NCBI GenBank assembly: GCA_047967505.1
Contig: CM106539.1
Strand: one strand, 5' to 3'
DNA: 64,000 nt
Source: Dipteris shenzhenensis
Taxonomy: Eukaryota; Polypodiophyta; Polypodiopsida; Gleicheniales
Under the pieces are notes generated by a model. The model saw nothing but the letters and a program-made list of their open reading frames with translations, did no database searches and was not told the origin of the DNA. The stretch's first letter is position 1; every line of letters starts with the position of its first letter. The translations under genes and the position numbers were made by a program. Positions 11,911 to 22,199 of the stretch are shown here, in pieces.

Positions 11911-12112
11911 TCTTGTGTTGCAAGTGACTCAAATATACTCACTGGTATAGAAGACTTGTCTTGTGTTGCAAGTGACTCGAACAGGCTCACTGGTATAGAA
12001 GACTTGTCCTGTGTTGCAAGTGACTCGAACAGGCTCATTGGTATAGAAGACTTGTCTTGTGTTACAAGTGACTCAAACATGCTTACTGATAAAGACGACT
12101 TGTCTTGTGTTG
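11911..12112 (+). repeat. 48-bp in-frame tandem repeat in copy 1
   Basis: TCTTGTGTTGCAAGTGACTC starts at 11911, 11959, 12007, 12055 and (partial) 12103, exactly 48 bp apart. Each unit encodes 16 residues of the form SCVASDSNRLTGIEDL. Copies 2 and 3 have a different but positionally equivalent repeat built on D-LSGVDEF, so a repeat-bearing middle region seems to be a constant feature of the family. Confidence 0.9.
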
Positions 12113-14304
12113 AGAATAATAAGATCCCAGACCAAAAAGAAAAATACACGCAAAGATCGATGGGATAAGTGATGCAATAACAGGAATTGATGATATTAGT
12201 GACAATGATCATGATGTTACCACTCGAACGTAGGGCAAAGGGGGCAGAGAATCTGAGACTTGTCATGTTGTTTGTAATATTGTTGCTAGCATGCCAGAGA
12301 ATATAGATGGGAGAATCTTGAGTTACGAAAGAGAAAGAGTTCAACCACAAAATTCAAGAGGCATTGGCAACAAATTGACATCAATGAGCATGTCTACCAG
12401 ATTGCCATTTCCAAGATATTATAAGGTATCAAATAATTCTCAAGCCCACACATCATTTGCTTATAGAGATGAAGATTCAAAGGAAATGGATTCGAGGTCT
12501 AATGGGCTTACAACTAGAAAATGCAAGACACTATTTACAAAAAGAAAGTATGTGAGTGTGAAGAGGCGAAGAATCATGGCATCAATTCCAGAATCAAAGA
12601 GACATGTAATGTTATACGAGGAGAATATGGAAAGGATGCTTATGTGAGTTTGTTGCTAGAGACTTTGCATTAAAAAAGTTGGGAAAGATGATTGTGTAGC
12701 CATACGCCTTAGTATTTGGAGTAAGACAGTGCCTAATAGAGATAACTATCTTCTTCAAGAGTTTTCATGCTTTCTTCATCAAGGCACTAATCAAGATTTG
12801 AACACAAGACACTGTAAACCTAGATTGAAACCCATGGTCAATGGGAGACCCATTTGCAATCGAGGATATCAATGGTTAACTAGACTATCACATGGCACAT
12901 ACTGGACCATCTGGGTAGAGGTGAAAGAAAAAGTGGTTCGTACAATTCATGGAAATACCTACAAGCTTAAATGCCATGGAAGCACTATAAATGCAACCAC
13001 AACATTAAAGCAAGTTCTCGAAGACCATGCATTACCATAGCCACATCTTCAACAAACAATGCTAGATGGACGTGTCGAATTTCAACGACATCTTCCTTTG
13101 GGAATGACAAAGAAGGTCATCCTGGAAACTATCAATAAAACTTTACAAGACAGAGATGAGAGCATGATTTCACAGTTAACCTTGTACAAAATTTGGCGTA
13201 GAGATTTTTGCCATGTCAAGGCACCATCAAAGCAAAGGATGTCAAAATGTAAGACATGTGATGAATTAAAAAATTCCATTGAACATAGTAAATGTAAGCA
13301 GCAGTGAGGAAGATATATTAAATGGCGATCAATCCATTTACGTCATGTGTAGGATGCTCAAAAGTTGTATGCTTCTTGGAGAGAGGAAGCTATTTCACAT
13401 GTCGATAAGTCCATGTGCATCACCATTGATGGCATGGACCAGAATACAATAACTTTGCCATGATATAGACATATCCCACCAGCATTGGAGGGCAAACGTG
13501 GACTAAAAACACACTTGTGTGGAGTATTAGTACATGGATACTGAATCTTTTGTGATGTATGGATTGATAGTTTGGACGACCATGATAGTAACCAAGTTGT
13601 TACATCAATCATGAAAGTAATAAGAAACATTAGAGATGCTCACAGATGTTTACCTAACACATTGCGAATACAAGCTAATAATTGTTGGAGAGAGAACAAG
13701 AATAAATATATATTTGCTTTATGCTCTATGCTAGTTGGTTTGAAAATATTTGAAGAAGTGGAAGTTGGCTTTCTTCTTGTCTGCCATACACATGAAGACA
13801 TAGATCAAATCTTCAGTGTTATCTCTAGTGACAATGGATGTTTTGACAATGGAGGATATGCTATTTCGAATTGGGAAAAAAATTGGAGGGTCTCGCAAGG
13901 AAGAATTAGAAGTGGCTATCCTAGAGAGGATGGTAGATTAGAGAGCATTCATACAACCACATTTATAGCAGGAGATGATACCCTAATAGGACACACAAAT
14001 CCACACTACTTTTGGTTTCACATGCATAACAATATTCTAGTGATGCAATGGAAGCACTACTCAGTAGATGGAGATCATTTATGGAGTGAGTCATATGCTT
14101 TATTACAATGAATAATTCTAGTGGAGGAAACTAGATTTGTTCTTGCAAAAAACAAATCACTTGACATAGATGAAATGAAAGGCTTGAAAGCCTGCATTAA
14201 ACATCTTCAAAGTATGATGCGAAAATATCCAGAGCAATAACTAAGAATTTGGAGACAATTTAACTGAAGCACTTATCCAATCTTTAGAAAGATAAGAAAA
14301 CTTA

Positions 14305-14766
14305 ATGAGCATTGAATACTGTGAATCCTTTTGGCCAGAACAAGCTAGGTCACCAAGTTTTCCTTTGGATATAAATATGTTAGTAGATATGGAGGAAGCA
14401 GAGGAATGCCTTTTACCTCGAAAATATTATGGCAGGAAGGGAGACAAACCCTTACCAGAGTTTATACCATCTAATGAGATTGAAGAAGGCCTATTTGTTG
14501 TAGTTTGGGCATTTGATCCAAGTTCAGAGTTGGATGACCAAGGTGGCCCAATTTGGGTTGCAAAGGTTGCTAAGATAGAAAGGGATGACAAGGGAACCCC
14601 TATAACATTCACAGCTTTATGGTACGAACCAAAGCCATTGAAAAATCTCCCAAGAAGATATACAATAAAACAACTCTATGAGGGATGCTTGCAAAAGAAA
14701 CGTGAATGGGTTCCAAATAATGAGGGATTACCAAAGGTAGAAGTCAGTAGCATTATTCATTACTAG
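14305..14766 (+). CDS. C-terminal domain of TNP1/DUF7869 gene copy 1
   Basis: An open frame of 153 residues ends with a natural stop. It contains PLPEFIPSNEIEEGLFVVVW, then PIWVAKVAKIERDDKG and FTALWYEPKP. This resembles the small beta-rich domain (FVAV...PFWVAKV...WYEP) found at the C-terminus of many plant DUF7869 or transposase-like proteins. It lies about 190 bp after the last open core frame of copy 1 and most likely belongs to the same gene, so it is probably not translated on its own. The function of the domain is unknown to me. Confidence 0.55.
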   Translation: MSIEYCESFWPEQARSPSFPLDINMLVDMEEAEECLLPRKYYGRKGDKPLPEFIPSNEIEEGLFVVVWAFDPSSELDDQGGPIWVAKVAKIERDDKGTPITFTALWYEPKPLKNLPRRYTIKQLYEGCLQKKREWVPNNEGLPKVEVSSIIHY

Positions 14767-14934
14767 AAATCAAGGACACAAAGTTTTAAAAAGAAGCATA
14801 GATACAATGTTGAAAAATGTATCATAATCCCTAATCCAAGTCGTGTCCATATTAAACATCATTTGGCAAGACTTGACCCATCAAGCGCAAATACATTACA
14901 TGAATTTGATGACTCTGAACGAGATTCAGATGCA

Positions 14935-15140
14935 TAAGATAATGTTTTGTATGCTTTTTTCCATACAAATGGTGTATCCGTACACCACCAATAAGATAAT
15001 GTATTGTATGCTTTGTTTTTCAAAAAAAGGGTGTATCTATACACCACTTATATATTCAATTCAACAAACTCTTTTTTTTCAAAAAAATGGTGTATCTATA
15101 CACCACTTATTTGTTGAATTCAACAAACTCTTTTCATATG
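14935..15140. repeat. Tandem repeat with hairpin unit
   Basis: Three copies of a roughly 60-70 bp unit contain the dyad GGTGTATCTATACACC (first copy GGTGTATCCGTACACC), preceded by an A-rich run and followed by CACTTAT...AATTCAACAAACTCTTTT. The dyads would form strong hairpins. It lies just downstream of copy 1 of the TNP1/DUF7869 gene and may be 3' terminal repeats of that element. Confidence 0.7.
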
Positions 15141-15287
15141 GTGTCATATTTTCACTTTATTAGTATAGTGTTAAAATTGAAGTGGAGTTAGGAGACCACT
15201 ACTATTATTATTATAGTTATTGGATGGGGGCACCATGCACAAGTTTGGGAATTATAGCTTCATTGAGCCATTTTTTTTAATTATTAG

Positions 15288-15550
15288 AGGTCACCCTCGG
15301 GGGGGTCACTCATAATATGTAACCCTATCACGTGAGTTCAATAGAAGGATTTTTTTTATTTCAAAAATTTAGAGAAATAAATATACATAAGGGACTATTT
15401 AAAATAGGTTTGGAAAAAATTTACAGATTTGTATAGAAAAGGGGTACATTTTATTAATGAAAATTTTTACAGATAAGGGACTTTAAATATAGGCCTTGAA
15501 GGCACGTGATATAGAGGGTTTATACATAGTGACCCCCCTGAGAGGTCACC
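15288..15550. mobile_element. MITE, copy 1
   Basis: The left end GGTCACCCTCGGGGGGGTCA and the right end TGACCCCCCTGAGAGGTCAC are imperfect inverted repeats of about 22 bp. The interior has no coding capacity and holds TCACGTGAGTTCAA and TACATTTTATTAATGAAAA. The same sequence recurs at 25181-25434. A target duplication cannot be fixed by eye. Family membership is unknown. Confidence 0.75.
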
Positions 15551-16047
15551 ACTTGACTTTTTAGCTTAATAAGGCCATATTTGTATATAAGTGACCCATT
15601 TAGTGCTCTTAAAAACCCAATTTTTGACCTCACTAAGTGAAGTTGAGTGGAGAGGATATGCTCCAAAAAAATTTCCAAACCACCAAAAATTTTGAATAGT
15701 GTGTTATATGCAATATTCTAGGAGAAGTGATCAAAGTGATGTTGTACAAAGATCCAAAGTGATCGAAATGATCCAATATTATATATATTTCCAAAGTGAT
15801 CGAAGCAATGTTGTAGAATGAGTGTTGAAATTTGCATGCTCTTCAATACAGACTAGTGAAGGAATAATGAAGGAGGGTTGAAGCACATTAACCCACTCAA
15901 AAAAGCATGTCCATAGACAATTCTAAGAAGCACAATTGAATAGCATGTTTTGGATTTGTTTGTAAATGAGCATAATGTTAATTGGTAGCTACACTCAGCC
16001 CATATGTGGAGGGTATCTATATTTTGAATTTGAATTGTAGTCATAGG

Positions 16048-16053
<6 letters not shown>
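15551..16053. other. Spacer without recognisable gene
   Basis: AT-rich DNA with a short repeated phrase (CCAAAGTGATCGAA-like at about 15757 and 15791). No motif-bearing frame is seen on either strand. Confidence 0.3.

Positions 16054-16093
<40 letters not shown>
16054..16093 (+). repeat. (CT)n microsatellite
   Basis: About 20 CT dinucleotides in a row. Confidence 0.95.
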
Positions 16094-16098
<5 letters not shown>

Positions 16099-16772
16099 TC
16101 ACTCTCACATGCACAGAGGTGCAATCTTCATCCTTCCTACTCTGTCATCACCAGCTCTCTCTCTAACAGAGGTGCACCTACTTATTCCGCTAGAAACTAT
16201 TGTCCTCCCTCTCACTCACTCTGCTACTGCTGCTAGCGACATTGCAATGTCTAGATTTTGTCTCTCATAAACACTCAACACACCCCAAGCTTCCTCCTGC
16301 ATACTCCATCAACAACAATCCTTGTTGAATCAAAGTATTTTGTCATGTGGACTCACTCTCTCTCCAACGACACGAATCATTTTAGACTACATTGAAGGGG
16401 CTATCTCAACCTTGTCAGGATCTCCTTGCAATTAGGCTTTCTTGAAGCTTTGGTAAGTATGCTCACGATATGTATCACCAAATCTTATTGCTTCCACTTG
16501 CTTCTTTTAAAAAAGACTTCAAGTTATGGAGCTGATGTCGAAAGTTGTATGGATTCTTGGTTTATATTGAAGCATTGCCTAGTTCCACATTTTTTGTTTG
16601 TGTGCTACATAGAATATTCCATTACTCATAGTCCTGAAGTATTTGTCTGAGTCTTCACTATGTTGGGCATCTTCATCTTTGTCTCCTCACTTGCCCTATT
16701 GTCTAGAGTCCCAATCCTCATGGCACATGAAAAGAAACCCCCAATCTAGACACAATGGCAAATTGCATGTAT

Positions 16773-16966
16773 GGTGTGCTAGCCTTTGATGAAATTATAG
16801 ATCTTTCCAAGTACACGTCAGTAGCCAAGGGAACAAGATCAAGAGGAAGAGAGTATTACAAAGAATATTACTATCTCCTAAGTTGTATAGGAGATCTATA
16901 ATTTCATGGAAGCCTGTGATGTGTGCTAGCCTTTGATGAGACTATAGATCTTTCCAAGTACACTTT
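16773..16966 (+). repeat. Tandem duplication split by the GAG element
   Basis: GTGTGCTAGCCTTTGATGA and the following 130 bp occur at 16773-16920 and again from 16921. The second copy is interrupted at 16966 and resumes at 19490-19590 (AGCAGCCACTGGAACAAG against AGTAGCCAAGGGAACAAG in the first copy). Removing the element and one 5-bp duplication lets the two copies align without gaps, which independently fixes the insertion boundaries. Confidence 0.85.
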
Positions 16967-17139
16967 TGATTGAGTGAATCTAGGAGCAGATTGAGGAGAT
17001 GATTGTGGAGCTTTGAGGTCATCAGTGATGTCAGTGACCTTGTATGAGGTGCCTACTTAAGGACCTCTTTCTTCTTCATTCTATATGCAAGTACTCTGAT
17101 TTTGTGTCCACTCTACTCTTTCCTTTCAGTGTTTCAACA
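16967..17139 (+). repeat. 5' LTR of the GAG element
   Basis: 173 bp, TG...CA termini, identical by eye to 19317-19489. Confidence 0.9.
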
Positions 17140-17152
17140 TGGTATCAGAGCC
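17140..17152 (+). promoter_or_regulatory. Primer-binding site (tRNA-iMet type)
   Basis: TGGTATCAGAGCC directly follows the 5' LTR, the standard copia minus-strand primer site. Confidence 0.9.
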
Positions 17153-17994
17153 ATTTCATCCCCCTTGAGCCCATTTTTGCCACATCATCATCATCATCTT
17201 CTTCTTCTTCTTCACCATCTCTCCCTCTTCTCCAAAAATTTTGCTTGAGCTTGTTCTCCTTCAATCCTCAACCATTTCCCACACCCTTTCTGCTGTAGAT
17301 CCCTCTTGTTAGGGCGAACTTCGGGCTGCAAGCAATTGGAGAACAACCCGCGCTGCTGGTCGCCATTGTAGAAAAGTCATCGTTTTTCTCTTCTGCGTTT
17401 TCTCTGCACCTGCTCTGTCTTTTCTTAATTCCTTCCAGGGCAAGCTTCTACATACCTAGAGCTACCTTGTGCTGAAATCTGAGCAGCAATGGCTGCATAT
17501 TGAAGGAGAAAACAGAGAAAAACCAGTCGACTTTGTTCAAGAAGGTGAAGGCGACCTGACGCGTTTTTTCGCCTCTTCTTCCCAGAGGATCTACTGTGGT
17601 ATATCAGCTTTCTTTTGCCTCAGAAAGCCCCCTTTCTTTTGCTTTGAAGAGTGTGCTATGAGCCCTCCAAGTTCAGCTCTCTAGTTTTGACAGTTTTTAC
17701 ATGCTTTTGAAAAGATGCTACATAAAATGCTACTCTAGCATTTCTGGTCTTTTGAAGTTTTTAATAACTTCACTACAAGTGTTGCTTCAGTTTTGTTTTG
17801 ACTTGCTAGACCTGGTTGTGATTGGAAAGTGGTTATTTCATCCACTTCTATGAAGCATATAAAAAGTAGCATCATTGTTTGAAAACTAGTCACTACTATT
17901 TGCTACAACAAGTGGCTATACTTTGGAAGTATTGCAGTTCTTTTTGCCTTGTAAGAGAGATAGACACTGCCCAATATCTGGGTTAGACCCTCTC

Positions 17995-18825
17995 ATGGCT
18001 ACTTTATATAATCTTGAGAAGTTCAATGGAAAGGGGTTCCATACATGGCAAATGAAGGTAAAATTTGCATTAATGCGGGAGAACTTATGGGGACTTGTCA
18101 AACCTTCTCCTACCGCTTCTTCTACGGCCTCAAATGCTGGGGAATCTTCAGCTCTGACACGACCGGCAAGGGATCCAGCAAGAGAAGAAAAAGCATATGG
18201 TATAATTGCTTTAGCTTTGGGTGATGATTACATACATCATATATCTGACTTGGAGTCTCCATCGGAAGCATGGCAGAAGCTAGATTTGATTTTTGGTGCA
18301 AGCTCTCATATTTCTAAACTATCACTTAAAATCTTTTTCTTTGAATTAAAGATGGCAAGTGATACTACTTTAGCTGCCCATGTCAACTATATGCGGAGTC
18401 TTATGACTCAGTTAGCTTCTATCAACTCTCCTATCACCCCTGATGATGCTATGGCAGTACTACTTAAGAGTATGCCTGAAAGCTTTGATCACATTGTAAG
18501 CACTTTGAAGAATCTTCCCAATCCAAACCTTGAAGGCATTATCTCAGCTCTCCAAGAAGAAGAAAGACACATGGAGTTAAGGAAAGGCAATGACACTGCT
18601 TATGTTATGAAATTCCAGAAGGGCAAGTACTCTCCTTGCAATCACTGTGGAAAGACAAATCACCTTTCAAAGGACTGCTTCAAAGTTAATCCATGTAAGC
18701 ACTGTGGCAAAAACAACCATAGTGAGAAGTTCTGCAGAGACAAAGCAAAGACAGAAAATGCAAATCTACTTACAGTGAATTTGCCTCCACAAGATGAGGC
18801 ATCCCATGAAGATTATGCATTTTAA
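17995..18825 (+). CDS. gag: GAG polyprotein of copia type with two zinc knuckles
   Basis: The frame from the ATG at 17995 gives 276 residues. An upstream in-frame ATG at 17923 would add 24 residues, but I prefer 17995 because MATLYNLEKFNGKGFHTWQM has the usual copia gag start (LxKFxGxNFxxW). The middle fits the UBN2/Retrotran_gag_2 fold, with AYGIIALALGDDYIHHI, SEAWQKLDLIF and LAAHVNYMRSLMTQL. Near the C-terminus are two CX2CX4HX4C knuckles, CNHCGKTNHLSKDC and CKHCGKNNHSEKFC, which bind RNA in virus-like particles. The frame has no stop or shift. It ends in an acidic tail with TAA where pol would normally follow, so the protein is GAG alone rather than a truncated polyprotein. Confidence 0.92.
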   Translation: MATLYNLEKFNGKGFHTWQMKVKFALMRENLWGLVKPSPTASSTASNAGESSALTRPARDPAREEKAYGIIALALGDDYIHHISDLESPSEAWQKLDLIFGASSHISKLSLKIFFFELKMASDTTLAAHVNYMRSLMTQLASINSPITPDDAMAVLLKSMPESFDHIVSTLKNLPNPNLEGIISALQEEERHMELRKGNDTAYVMKFQKGKYSPCNHCGKTNHLSKDCFKVNPCKHCGKNNHSEKFCRDKAKTENANLLTVNLPPQDEASHEDYAF

Positions 18826-19316
18826 ATCATCTCTATGTATGCTCCAGATCACTCTTTTTATGTCAAGGTACTCAGCCTGGATAGTCCTCCAAAATGAATG
18901 AAAATAAATTATTGTGTGTTGTGTGTTTTTGTAAACACCTCTGGTCACCTTATGATGTAGGCCATGTGTATGTTTGTTCCATGGTACCTCCTACAGACAT
19001 TGTGTGCATGTACATGTAGGGGAGATAACCATTGGAAGGTCTGTTTGTATCCCTTTCTGTTTACCTTACACCCAAGGAAACCCTTGCTAGCATGAGAACC
19101 TAGCCATAGATTTATCCTTGACCACCATGAGATGGCATGAGAAACTATGAGACTAGATGTATCCTTGACATAGCCTGAGGCATCTCCTTGAGGGGGGGTT
19201 TGTTGGGATATCTCAAGGTGTATGCCTCAGGCACACCTTATGTTTCTATGTGTGAGTGCTAGAGGCACAGTTAGGTGCCCACAAGCACAGTTAGGTGGTG
19301 GAAAAGCCACATAGGA
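18826..19316 (+). other. 3' untranslated region of the GAG element
   Basis: Non-coding. It contains a purine tract GAGGGGGGG at 19190-19198 followed by TGTTGGGATATC at 19201, which looks like a canonical polypurine tract and LTR start 116 bp inside the actual 3' LTR boundary. The stretch matches the relic at 7790-8200 on the opposite strand. Confidence 0.7.
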
Positions 19317-19489
19317 TGATTGAGTGAATCTAGGAGCAGATTGAGGAGATGATTGTGGAGCTTTGAGGTCATCAGTGATGTCAGTGACCTTGTATGAGGT
19401 GCCTACTTAAGGACCTCTTTCTTCTTCATTCTATATGCAAGTACTCTGATTTTGTGTCCACTCTACTCTTTCCTTTCAGTGTTTCAACA
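19317..19489 (+). repeat. 3' LTR of the GAG element
   Basis: 173 bp, identical by eye to the 5' LTR, followed by the ACTTT target duplication. Confidence 0.9.
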
Positions 19490-19599
19490 ACTTTAGCAGC
19501 CACTGGAACAAGATGAAGAGGAAGAGAGGATTACAAAGAATATTACTATCTCCAAAGTGTATGGGGAGATATCTATAATTTCATGGAAGGCTATATAGT

Positions 19600-20530
19600 G
19601 GGTTTTTTTTCATGTGCTAAAGATAAGGACTGTCATATGCTAGTTAGGACCTGAAGTATGATGCTAGGGACTTTCTTTTGAATTTCTTGAAAACAATATA
19701 TCATATCAAAAGCTTTTTGCCCTAATTCTACTTTCTCCAAGTGTTAATATCCACCGAGTACAACTGCCAAATGCAAGGTAATCAATGAGTAAAGGTGACC
19801 ACGCCGAATGATCTACTTCAACAGGACAAGCTCAAGGGAGTTTGATACCCAAATACAACAAGGTCAATGATTACAAGCAATGTGCACTGTTATGGATAAA
19901 TTTGTCTAAGGAAAAAAGGCATAAATATGTGTGTGTTTGTATGTGTGGCAATAGTATAATAAAATATGGTGTGCATAGGGCCCAGGGCTGAGGTGGTAGG
20001 GCATGACCATGTGCCACCCTTCCACGTAAGAGGACCCATAAGGTGTGATGTACATAATCCATGGTAGTAATATTATAAAATGTAAGGTGGCATGGTTCCT
20101 CCATGTGCCACCCCTCCACCTAGGCGGTCCCATGCCTGCATTTAGTGAGATATGGCCCAAAGTCGTGGGAGAAGTAATATAAAATAGGTGGAGATGGATA
20201 TTATATTGGGTTATTCCCTCCATATAGGATAGGCCCATGTGGGGGAGGTATAGAAGGTCCAAGAGTGCAAGTTAAATAATGGGGAAAGTAGGATGAGGTG
20301 GCAAGATTCCTTGTGCCAACCCTCCACTTGTCCTCCTAGATGTTTGAACGTATTCTAAAACTGGGAAGAGACCAAGGGAGTATCATAGACTTGGGATATG
20401 GGAGTTGATATATGTGGAAAAATGTGGCCAAGCATTATCGCACACAATTGAGAGTGTGTAATCGCCTAGCCCACATGGGAGACTCTTCCACACACACCTT
20501 GCATGTGGGAGGATGCATTTATTGGGAGAG
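19600..20530. other. Spacer, possible LTR U3 sequence
   Basis: Low gene content. A duplicated phrase (CCATGTGCCACCC[TC]TCCAC) occurs near 20009 and 20101. Frames on either strand show no motifs. The segment lies upstream of a TATA-like box at 20546. Confidence 0.3.
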
Positions 20531-20539
20531 ACCCTCTCT

Positions 20540-20650
20540 CTTGGCTATAAAAGGAGGGGGCTATTCCTTGATGAGACACGCTCATTCTTGTAAAGCCACC
20601 TAGCTAGTACTTTGATATTTCCCCTCATCCTTCCTTTCAAATAAAGCATG
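20540..20650 (+). promoter_or_regulatory. Promoter-like TATA box and poly(A) signal, possible LTR relic
   Basis: TATAAAAGGAGGGGGC at 20546 is a strong plant TATA box. AATAAA follows at 20640 in a pyrimidine-rich setting. The tight spacing (about 95 bp) is typical of the U3-R region of an LTR rather than of a gene. No partner LTR was found. Confidence 0.4.
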
Positions 20651-21237
20651 ACCCTCTTCCCTTGATGTCTCCATCTCTACATTCCTCCTCCACCCATGTA
20701 CATACTCCTCTTTCCCCTCTCCCTCTCCCCTTATGCCATAGTCTCCCTCTTCTTTCGCTCCCCTCTTAATCCCTTTTCCCCACCCATGTTAACGCTCCTC
20801 CCCTCACGTTCCCTATTCCTCTATGGCACTCGAGCGTCACCATACCTATCCTCTAACCTCTTGTCTTGATTTCTTTTATGGCTAATAGAAATGGTGTGGC
20901 TGCTGGGATCAAAATCTCCACGGCTAGTGGTGTAAAATCTGTTACTCCTATGATTGGGTGCGGCTCTGCGGCCTCTTCCGTGTGCAGTTCTCTACCTTTG
21001 CACCTCCAAAATGCGTGCCTTCCCTGTCTCTACTGCTGCAAAACCTCCCTGCTTCTGCGCTTCCAATCTACTTGCTTTCTGTTTGTGGTTCCCATGTGTA
21101 TCATGGCTGGTGAATCTTCTCCTCATATCGGTCGCATCTGCAAAAGTGTAACATCTATGCTCCCTCTGAGTTCTTGTGCGTGCATTCGTGCATCTACTGT
21201 CTACACCCGCGCGCATCGCAGACAGATCGCGACGGGT
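20651..21237. other. Pyrimidine-rich spacer
   Basis: CT-rich DNA. The frames on both strands are driven by composition and carry no motifs. Confidence 0.3.
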
Positions 21238-21379
21238 TTTTGGGCTCCTACGTCTTCTCCTTCTCTTTCTCTTTCTCTTCTCCTTCTCCTCTCCTCTCCT
21301 CTCTTTTTATTAAAGAGTGGGATTTGAACCCAAGACCTCCCCCTTCACAAAAGGGAGACTTATCATTGGGCCAACAAAT
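21238..21379 (-). mobile_element. tRNA-derived SINE, head and tail
   Basis: On the minus strand the segment begins with TGGCCCAATGATAAG (A-box-like, 21373-21359). It continues through a stem CTCCC...GGGAG and reaches GGTTCAAATCC (perfect B box, 21330-21320) inside a T-arm-like stem TTGGG/CCCA. The tRNA-like part is followed by TTTAATAAAAAGAG and a long GA-rich tail. This is a tRNA-type pol III promoter arrangement without an acceptor stem, as in SINEs. Its head abuts the start of the Ty3-like unit at 21380. Confidence 0.65.
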
Positions 21380-21548
21380 AAGAAAATGTAATGATTTTTA
21401 CTTATATATTGAAATCTTGGGAACTGTAACTCTCTAACCGTGGGGAGTTTTCACATGCTGTAAAAAGAAAAAGTACTTCACTTCATGTGCTCTACTAATA
21501 TCTCCTACTAGATCACAGATTCTAAACTTTTTCAAGTTCACTTCACGG

Positions 21549-21989
21549 ATGCACGTCACACGAGGAGGGTGGATATTTATGTCACTTCTCGATGAGTTTA
21601 AGGATTTGGTGCCTGGTCCTCTGCCCCTTATGGCTACCAATGGGCGAGATCTCTTTCTTGATCTTCATGTCAATCTTCAACAACTGATTGTACAGTGCAT
21701 TGCTCAAGGAGATGATGGGTGGGATGATACACCGTGGATGATTCAAGGTGAAGAACTAGTGATATGCTGGGAGGACTTTGATTTCAATTCTACTCATTGT
21801 GCGGTGATCGAGCTACTTACTGCTTTAGAGGTAATTAAAAGGGTGTCCTTCTTCAAAAGGTGGGATGCTCCCCAAGCTTGGGGGAAGATTTGGTGCATCT
21901 GCTTATTAATTCCTGTGGATAAGCTCATCTTGAATGGTTTATTCTCAATCTCACTACAAAGTTTTCTAGGGCTCAGCTATGGTTGGTAA
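21549..21989 (+). CDS. ORF-X, conserved unknown protein of the Ty3-like unit
   Basis: 146 residues, open from ATG to stop. The copy at 41290-41730 (minus) is also open and of equal length, with long identical stretches such as FNSTHCAVIEL, WDAPQAWG and DKLILNGLFSISLQ. Two open copies of the same length, differing mainly by substitutions, suggest the frame was under coding constraint when the element was active. I recognise no family. It lies upstream of the RNase H domain, and the frame may have continued further in the ancestor. Confidence 0.55.
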   Translation: MHVTRGGWIFMSLLDEFKDLVPGPLPLMATNGRDLFLDLHVNLQQLIVQCIAQGDDGWDDTPWMIQGEELVICWEDFDFNSTHCAVIELLTALEVIKRVSFFKRWDAPQAWGKIWCICLLIPVDKLILNGLFSISLQSFLGLSYGW

Positions 21990-22199
21990 TGTTTGGACCA
22001 AGGAATCCATTTATACCTAATTAACCTTTTGTGCCTCATTTTGAGCTTCAAGTTGTAATTCTTTTTTGTCTAAAGATAAACTATTAACAAAGGATTGCAA
22101 GTTTATTTGGTGCAGAATGTCTTGCTCAAGTATTGAATTCTCCCCACCCTCTCCTTCTACCTATCTTGGACTACCGAGAAACTTGGGATGTCGAGATTT

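Larger units (their letters stand above)
11205..14766 (+). pseudogene. TNP1-like/DUF7869-like transposon gene, copy 1 (decayed)
   Basis: The first part (11205-11400) reads GMDVVFYKKNEVVAFG...DP...CHF and GDFETLGDI. It matches the N-terminus of copies 2 and 3, and by motif (xVVAxGxxxSxDP...LG...GD...IAW) a TNP1/En-Spm-like domain. A 48-bp tandem repeat region, a basic stretch and the phrase MVNGRPICNRGYQWLTRLSHGTY follow. The core (13380-13890) carries CITIDGMDQ, QANNCWRENKNKYIFAL and HTHEDIDQIFSVIS, the hallmark motifs of DUF7869-type proteins, which I regard as a probable RNase H-fold integrase-like domain. The second acidic position is Asn (QANNC, where I expect QADNC). Stops interrupt it at several places, including just after 13038, 13305 and 13460, but long frames remain. 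Confidence 0.75.
16967..19489 (+). mobile_element. Complete GAG-only copia-type LTR element (TR-GAG-like)
   Basis: The element is 2523 bp long with 173-bp direct terminal repeats at 16967-17139 and 19317-19489 that I read as identical base for base. It starts TGATTGAG and ends TTTCAACA. It is flanked by a 5-bp duplication, ACTTT, at 16962-16966 and 19490-19494. A primer-binding site, TGGTATCAGAGCC (17140-17152), matches the initiator-Met tRNA site used by plant copia elements. The only substantial gene is GAG (17995-18825); protease, integrase, reverse transcriptase and RNase H are absent. This is the layout of terminal-repeat GAG elements described in plants, which depend on a helper element for pol. 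Identical LTRs imply a very recent insertion. Confidence 0.9.

Noticed and set aside
16967-19489. Insertion explained as an ordinary truncated copia element
   Set aside because: Both ends, identical LTRs and the target duplication are intact, so the lack of pol predates integration.
20866-21327. 153-codon plus-strand frame with Ser/Leu-rich end
   Set aside because: It runs into the CT-rich SINE tail, overlaps equally long frames in other phases and has no motif.
21316-21376. A functional tRNA gene on the minus strand
   Set aside because: A and B boxes are present, but the acceptor stem does not pair and a SINE-like tail follows.
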